In this document: piece by piece, positions 19,311-22,178 of the stretch
How positions within the stretch are numbered: position 1 is the stretch's first letter
How the letters are laid out: each line of letters opens with the position of its first letter
Source of the DNA: Firmicutes bacterium UBA4874
GTDB lineage: Bacteria; Bacillota; Clostridia; Caldicoprobacterales; DTU083
Length of the DNA stretch: 22,178 nucleotides
Assembly (NCBI GenBank): GCA_002399435.1
Contig: DHDO01000002.1
Location: 28,272 to 50,449 of the forward strand
Direction: 5' to 3'
Notes under the pieces: generated by a model
The model's database searches: none
Seen by the model: the letters and a program-made list of their open reading frames with translations, nothing else
What the model was told of the DNA's origin: nothing
Made by a program: the position numbers and the translations under genes

Positions 19311-20189
19311 ATGGTTCTGAGCATGACAGGATTTGGACGGGGGGAAGCGGAGGATGCCCGCCGTAAAATCAATGTGGAAGTAAAAGCTGTCAATCATCGT
19401 TATTTGGATATTCATATGCATATGCCACGGTGTATGTCGATGCTGGAGGAGATTGCCAAAAAACAGATCCAGCAGGTGGTTGCCCGCGGGCGGGTGGATG
19501 TTACGGTCGGATATGAAAACAAGGCGCAGGATCAGATCACTGTTTCCGTAAACGAACCTGTGGCAAATGCGTATCAAAATGCCTTTCAGGAGCTGGCTGA
19601 AAAGTTTGACATAGAGGATTCAGTGGATTTGGCGACCCTGGCCGGTATTGAGGATATTTTTACCGTAACCGAAGCGGGGGAAGATGAAGATGCTCTCCGG
19701 GCCCTGCTGGTCTCTGCACTGGATCTGGCATTGCAGGCATTGACACGGATGAGGGAAAAGGAAGGACAGTTTCTGATGGAGGATATCCGGAACCGTTCCG
19801 TTGTGATTCTGGAAATGGTGGATGCCATCGAGGATCGTTCTCCCCTTATGGTGGAGGAATATCGCAAAAAGCTGGAACAACATCTGAAGGAGTTGCTTTC
19901 ATCTTCTGATCTGGAGGAAACCCGGTTCAATACGGAGGTCGCCTATTTCGCGGACCGGTCCAGTATTACCGAGGAGATCATCCGGCTGCGAAGCCACATC
20001 GGGCAATTGCGGCAAATATTGAAAACAGGCGGCCCGATTGGAAGAAAGCTGGATTTTCTGATGCAGGAAATGAACCGGGAGGCGAATACCATCGGATCCA
20101 AGGCGTCCGATCTTTTCATCACGAATCAGGTGGTTTCCCTGAAAAGCGAGATGGAGAAAATCCGCGAACAGGTTCAAAATCTCGAGTAG
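19311..20189 (+). CDS. yicC: YicC/YloC-family endoribonuclease
   Basis: This 292-residue protein belongs to the YicC family, described as endoribonucleases acting on RNA. The N-terminal YicC domain begins with SMTGFGRGE (4-12), followed by KINVEVKAVNHRYLDI (19-34). The C-terminal conserved domain ends with the signature QEMNREANTIGSKASD (252-267). Both are complete, and the length matches the E. coli protein (about 290). I chose ATG 19311, with GGGAGG (19299-19304) 6 bases upstream; the family begins here and the promoter lies just before it. In Bacillus the homologue (yloC) also precedes remA and gmk. Confidence 0.95.
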   Translation: MVLSMTGFGRGEAEDARRKINVEVKAVNHRYLDIHMHMPRCMSMLEEIAKKQIQQVVARGRVDVTVGYENKAQDQITVSVNEPVANAYQNAFQELAEKFDIEDSVDLATLAGIEDIFTVTEAGEDEDALRALLVSALDLALQALTRMREKEGQFLMEDIRNRSVVILEMVDAIEDRSPLMVEEYRKKLEQHLKELLSSSDLEETRFNTEVAYFADRSSITEEIIRLRSHIGQLRQILKTGGPIGRKLDFLMQEMNREANTIGSKASDLFITNQVVSLKSEMEKIREQVQNLE

Positions 20190-20213
20190 TACAGAAAGCA
20201 GGTAATTTCGGGT

Positions 20214-20486
20214 ATGAGGATCAAGTTAATCAACATCGGTTTTGGAAATATTGTTTCCGTAAACCGAATGATCGCGATAGTGAGTCCGGAGTCCGCTCCC
20301 ATTAAGCGGATTATCCAGGATGCCAGGGATCGGGGCAGACTGATCGATGCCACCTATGGACGCAGGACCAGAGCCGTGATCATTATGGACAGTGATCACA
20401 TTATTCTCTCTGCGGTTCAGCCGGAGACAGTGGCTCATCGGCTGAATTCCAGGGATACTGCCAATATGGATGGCAAAGGGGAGTAA
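20214..20486 (+). CDS. remA: RemA-family DNA-binding regulator (DUF370)
   Basis: This 90-residue protein is close to Bacillus subtilis RemA, a DNA-binding activator of biofilm matrix and osmoprotection genes. The family core is obvious: [10 protein letters not shown] (6-15), [20 protein letters not shown] (22-41), [20 protein letters not shown] (43-62) and [12 protein letters not shown] (65-76). The target genes here are unknown. The ribosome binding site is modest (AGCAGGT at 20197-20203), and the gene begins 24 bases after yicC, so expression probably depends on the operon promoter. Confidence 0.95.
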   Translation: MRIKLINIGFGNIVSVNRMIAIVSPESAPIKRIIQDARDRGRLIDATYGRRTRAVIIMDSDHIILSAVQPETVAHRLNSRDTANMDGKGE

Positions 20487-20520
20487 ACCGGGAAAAGGGT
20501 CATCTTGAAAGGATGAAAGC

Positions 20521-21132
20521 ATGATAAAAAAGGGTTTGTTGATTGTGATATCCGGTCCGTCCGGAGCAGGTAAGGGTACAATTTGTAAGGAATGGCTCCG
20601 CAGGCATCCGCAGACGGTTCTGTCTGTTTCGGTTACCACCAGGCCTCCCAGGCCTGGGGAGAAGGAAGGGATCAATTATTTCTTCCGGACACCGGAAGAG
20701 TTTGAGAAAATGAGAGGGGAGAATGAGTTTCTCGAATGCGCGGAGGTCTACGGGCATGCTTACGGTACGCCCAAAAAATATGTACAGCAGCATTTGATGG
20801 CAGGACAGGATGTGATTCTTGAAATTGATATCCAGGGTGCCCTTCAGGTAAAGGATCGTTTTGAAAAGGGTGTGTTTCTCTTTGTCGTGCCTCCGACCAT
20901 GGACGAGTTGAAGAAACGAATTACAAAGCGTGGAACCGAAGGCCGGGATGTCATACTGAAGCGCTTTCACTGTGCCTTTGAAGAAATCAATTTTATCAAA
21001 CGATATAATTATATTATCGTAAACGACACAGTGGAAGAAGCCGTTCAAAAGATGGAAGCCATCCTTCTGGCGGAAAAATGCCGTGTGGACCGGAATGAGG
21101 AATTGATATTGCAAATACAGGGAGGAATATAA
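20521..21132 (+). CDS. gmk: Guanylate kinase
   Basis: This 203-residue enzyme phosphorylates GMP to GDP using ATP, an essential step in GTP and dGTP supply. The P-loop GPSGAGKGT spans 12-20. The GMP-binding segment VSVTTRPPRPGE spans 36-47, YGTPK 81-85, and EIDIQGA 101-107 is the acidic motif; the lid region is TKRGTEGRD (about 134-142). Length and motifs are normal. AAAGGA at about 20508-20513 serves as ribosome binding site. The neighbouring remA and rpoZ genes match the Bacillota order. Confidence 0.97.
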   Translation: MIKKGLLIVISGPSGAGKGTICKEWLRRHPQTVLSVSVTTRPPRPGEKEGINYFFRTPEEFEKMRGENEFLECAEVYGHAYGTPKKYVQQHLMAGQDVILEIDIQGALQVKDRFEKGVFLFVVPPTMDELKKRITKRGTEGRDVILKRFHCAFEEINFIKRYNYIIVNDTVEEAVQKMEAILLAEKCRVDRNEELILQIQGGI

Positions 21133-21133
21133 A

Positions 21134-21349
21134 ATGATTTTACCAACTCAGAATTCTTTGCTGAAAAAGGTAGACAGCAAATATACCCTTGTCATGGAAG
21201 TGGCAAAGCGGGCAAGGCAGCTGGTGGCTGGGGAAAAGCCATTGGTGGGGGAAGAAGACGACAATGAAGCTGTGAACCCGGTTTCTACGGCGGTGAAGGA
21301 AGTGGATGCCGGTCTGATTCATTATCAACACGAAAAAAAGCAGGCATAG
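21134..21349 (+). CDS. rpoZ: RNA polymerase omega subunit
   Basis: This 71-residue omega subunit helps the beta' subunit of RNA polymerase fold and assemble. The conserved N-terminal helix region is visible as SLLKKVDSKYTLVMEVAKRARQL (8-30), followed by an acidic linker (GEEDDNEAVNP, 39-49) and NPVSTAVKEVDAG (48-60), typical of Bacillota omega. The ribosome binding site GGAGGA (21121-21126) lies in the end of gmk, whose stop is one base before this ATG. Confidence 0.93.
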   Translation: MILPTQNSLLKKVDSKYTLVMEVAKRARQLVAGEKPLVGEEDDNEAVNPVSTAVKEVDAGLIHYQHEKKQA

Positions 21350-21366
21350 GAATTTCCGCAATGCAC

Positions 21367-21391
21367 AAAAAGGTACCTGGTACCTTTTTTT
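21367..21391 (+). terminator. Terminator or attenuator between rpoZ and priA
   Basis: AAAAAGGTAC (21367-21376) pairs with GTACCTTTTT (21380-21389) around the 3-base loop CTG, followed by further T. It is nearly a perfect palindrome and could act on both strands. It would limit read-through from the yicC-rpoZ unit into priA. Confidence 0.75.
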
Positions 21392-21447
21392 GTTTGTGGA
21401 GGAAGTAGCTTTTCCTTCTGCCGGGTATGAAGACTGTGAACCGTGAA

Positions 21448-21452
21448 AGGAG
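21448..21452 (+). promoter_or_regulatory. Ribosome binding site deciding the priA start
   Basis: AGGAG lies only one base before an ATG at 21454 but 7 bases before an in-frame TTG at 21460. Normal spacing therefore favours the TTG. An ATG at 21427, also in frame, has no ribosome binding site nearby. Confidence 0.5.
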
Positions 21453-21459
21453 CATGCCG

Positions 21460-22178
21460 TTGGAAGACAGGAAATATGCCGGAGTGGTGATCGATCAGGC
21501 CCATCCTGCCCTGGATAAACTGTTCCATTACAGCATCCCGCCGACCCTTGCCGACAGGGTTGAAATCGGAATGAGGGTTCAGATCTCTTTCGGCCGCAGT
21601 ATCCTTCAGGGATATATTTTGTCCCTGGACGAAAAAGTTGATGTCCCGGAGGAAAAAATCAAGCCCCTGAAAAAATTGATGGATCCTCATCCTGTTCTGA
21701 GGAAAAGTATGATCCCTTTGATTTACTGGATGAAAGAGGAATATCACTGCATGCTGATCGAAGCCATCCGTTGCTGCATTCCTCCCGGTATCCGGGGAAA
21801 TGTAAAAAGGAAGACACAGCAGGTGGTTTATCTGGCCGATACGGATTCCCCGGAGAAGTGGATTTCCTCCGTGGAGAGACGGTCTCCCAAAATGGCCGGT
21901 ATTCTCAGAGCCCTGGAGCAGAGAGACGGGATACCGACAGTGGAATTGCTGGAGTTGACCGGTGCCTCCCGGTCCAGTATTCAGTCCCTCCGGAAAAAAG
22001 GATATATCCGGATCCGGGAAGAAGAGACCTATCGGAATCCATGGCAGGCAGATGGGATCCCCACCGTCCCGCCCGTACTCAATGAAGAGCAGGAAAAGGC
22101 AATACAGGCGATATTGGCGTGCATCCGTATCGGGCACGGAACCTTGCTGCTGCATGGTGTAACGGGCAGCGGAAAGAC
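21460..22178 (+). CDS. priA: Primosomal protein N' (PriA helicase), 5' part
   Basis: This is the N-terminal 239 codons of PriA, the helicase that restarts stalled replication forks; the frame is open at the window end. The 3'-DNA-binding domain is visible near the start (KYAGVVIDQAHPALDKLFHY, then FGRSILQGYIL). A winged-helix linker (about 140-190) follows, and then the helicase domain begins with LNEEQEKAIQAI and the Walker A GVTGSGK (233-239). A full PriA is usually 730-800 residues, so roughly two thirds is missing. The start is probably TTG 21460, with ATG 21454 the main alternative. In Bacillus, coaBC lies between rpoZ and priA; here it is absent. The terminator upstream implies a separate or attenuated transcript, though I see no clear promoter in the gap. 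Confidence 0.92.
   Translation, partial: MEDRKYAGVVIDQAHPALDKLFHYSIPPTLADRVEIGMRVQISFGRSILQGYILSLDEKVDVPEEKIKPLKKLMDPHPVLRKSMIPLIYWMKEEYHCMLIEAIRCCIPPGIRGNVKRKTQQVVYLADTDSPEKWISSVERRSPKMAGILRALEQRDGIPTVELLELTGASRSSIQSLRKKGYIRIREEETYRNPWQADGIPTVPPVLNEEQEKAIQAILACIRIGHGTLLLHGVTGSGK

Overview
The window reads as a chromosomal segment of an anaerobic, probably spore-forming member of the Bacillota (class Clostridia). Four things point there: an NAD-linked, multi-subunit [FeFe]-hydrogenase operon; Bacillota-type gene neighbourhoods (yerC-pcrA-ligA and yicC-remA-gmk-rpoZ-priA); a PdaB-like polysaccharide deacetylase; and strong purine-rich ribosome binding sites with sigma-A-like promoters. I cannot name the genus. 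The window holds no tRNA, rRNA, CRISPR array, insertion sequence or phage gene that I can see. No stretch longer than about 240 bases lacks a gene; the largest gap is 5115-5352, which holds a terminator and a promoter.

Layout. (1) Bases 1-5268 are a five-gene hydrogenase operon in the order hydC, hydE-like ATPase, hydD, hydB, hydA, the order I recall for Acetobacterium woodii hydCEDBA. It has its own promoter, a possible Rex operator upstream, and a terminator after hydA. (2) Bases 5281-6483 hold a TTG-start gene for a divergent QueG-family iron-sulfur protein. (3) Bases 6485-11049 hold a type IIA topoisomerase pair (parE/parC-like) with its own promoter and terminator. (4) Bases 11132-12712 hold a membrane-anchored PdaB-like deacetylase and a two-OB-fold single-stranded-DNA-binding protein, closed by a perfect terminator. 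(5) Bases 12730-17817 hold yerC (TrpR-like regulator), pcrA (UvrD-type helicase) and ligA (NAD-dependent DNA ligase). (6) Bases 17827-19137 hold the only minus-strand gene, a 436-residue protein I do not recognise. (7) From 19241 to the end runs yicC, remA, gmk, rpoZ and the 5' part of priA, which is cut by the window edge.

How the genes fit together. The hydrogenase subunits would form a cytosolic complex that couples NAD(H) and ferredoxin to H2 through FMN, a chain of iron-sulfur clusters and the H-cluster. No HydE/F/G maturase is in the window, so these must lie elsewhere. Most of the rest is chromosome maintenance: topoisomerase, SSB-like protein, PcrA, LigA and PriA. RNA and nucleotide functions are represented by YicC, Gmk and the RNA polymerase omega subunit.

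Most of the window is conserved core genome. The least explained element is the minus-strand gene at 17827-19137. Other points worth a second look are the candidate Rex site, the divergent QueG homologue, the degenerate deacetylase metal motif, the PcrA insertion, the position of a GyrA-box-like motif in the ParC-like protein, and a possible structured leader before yerC.
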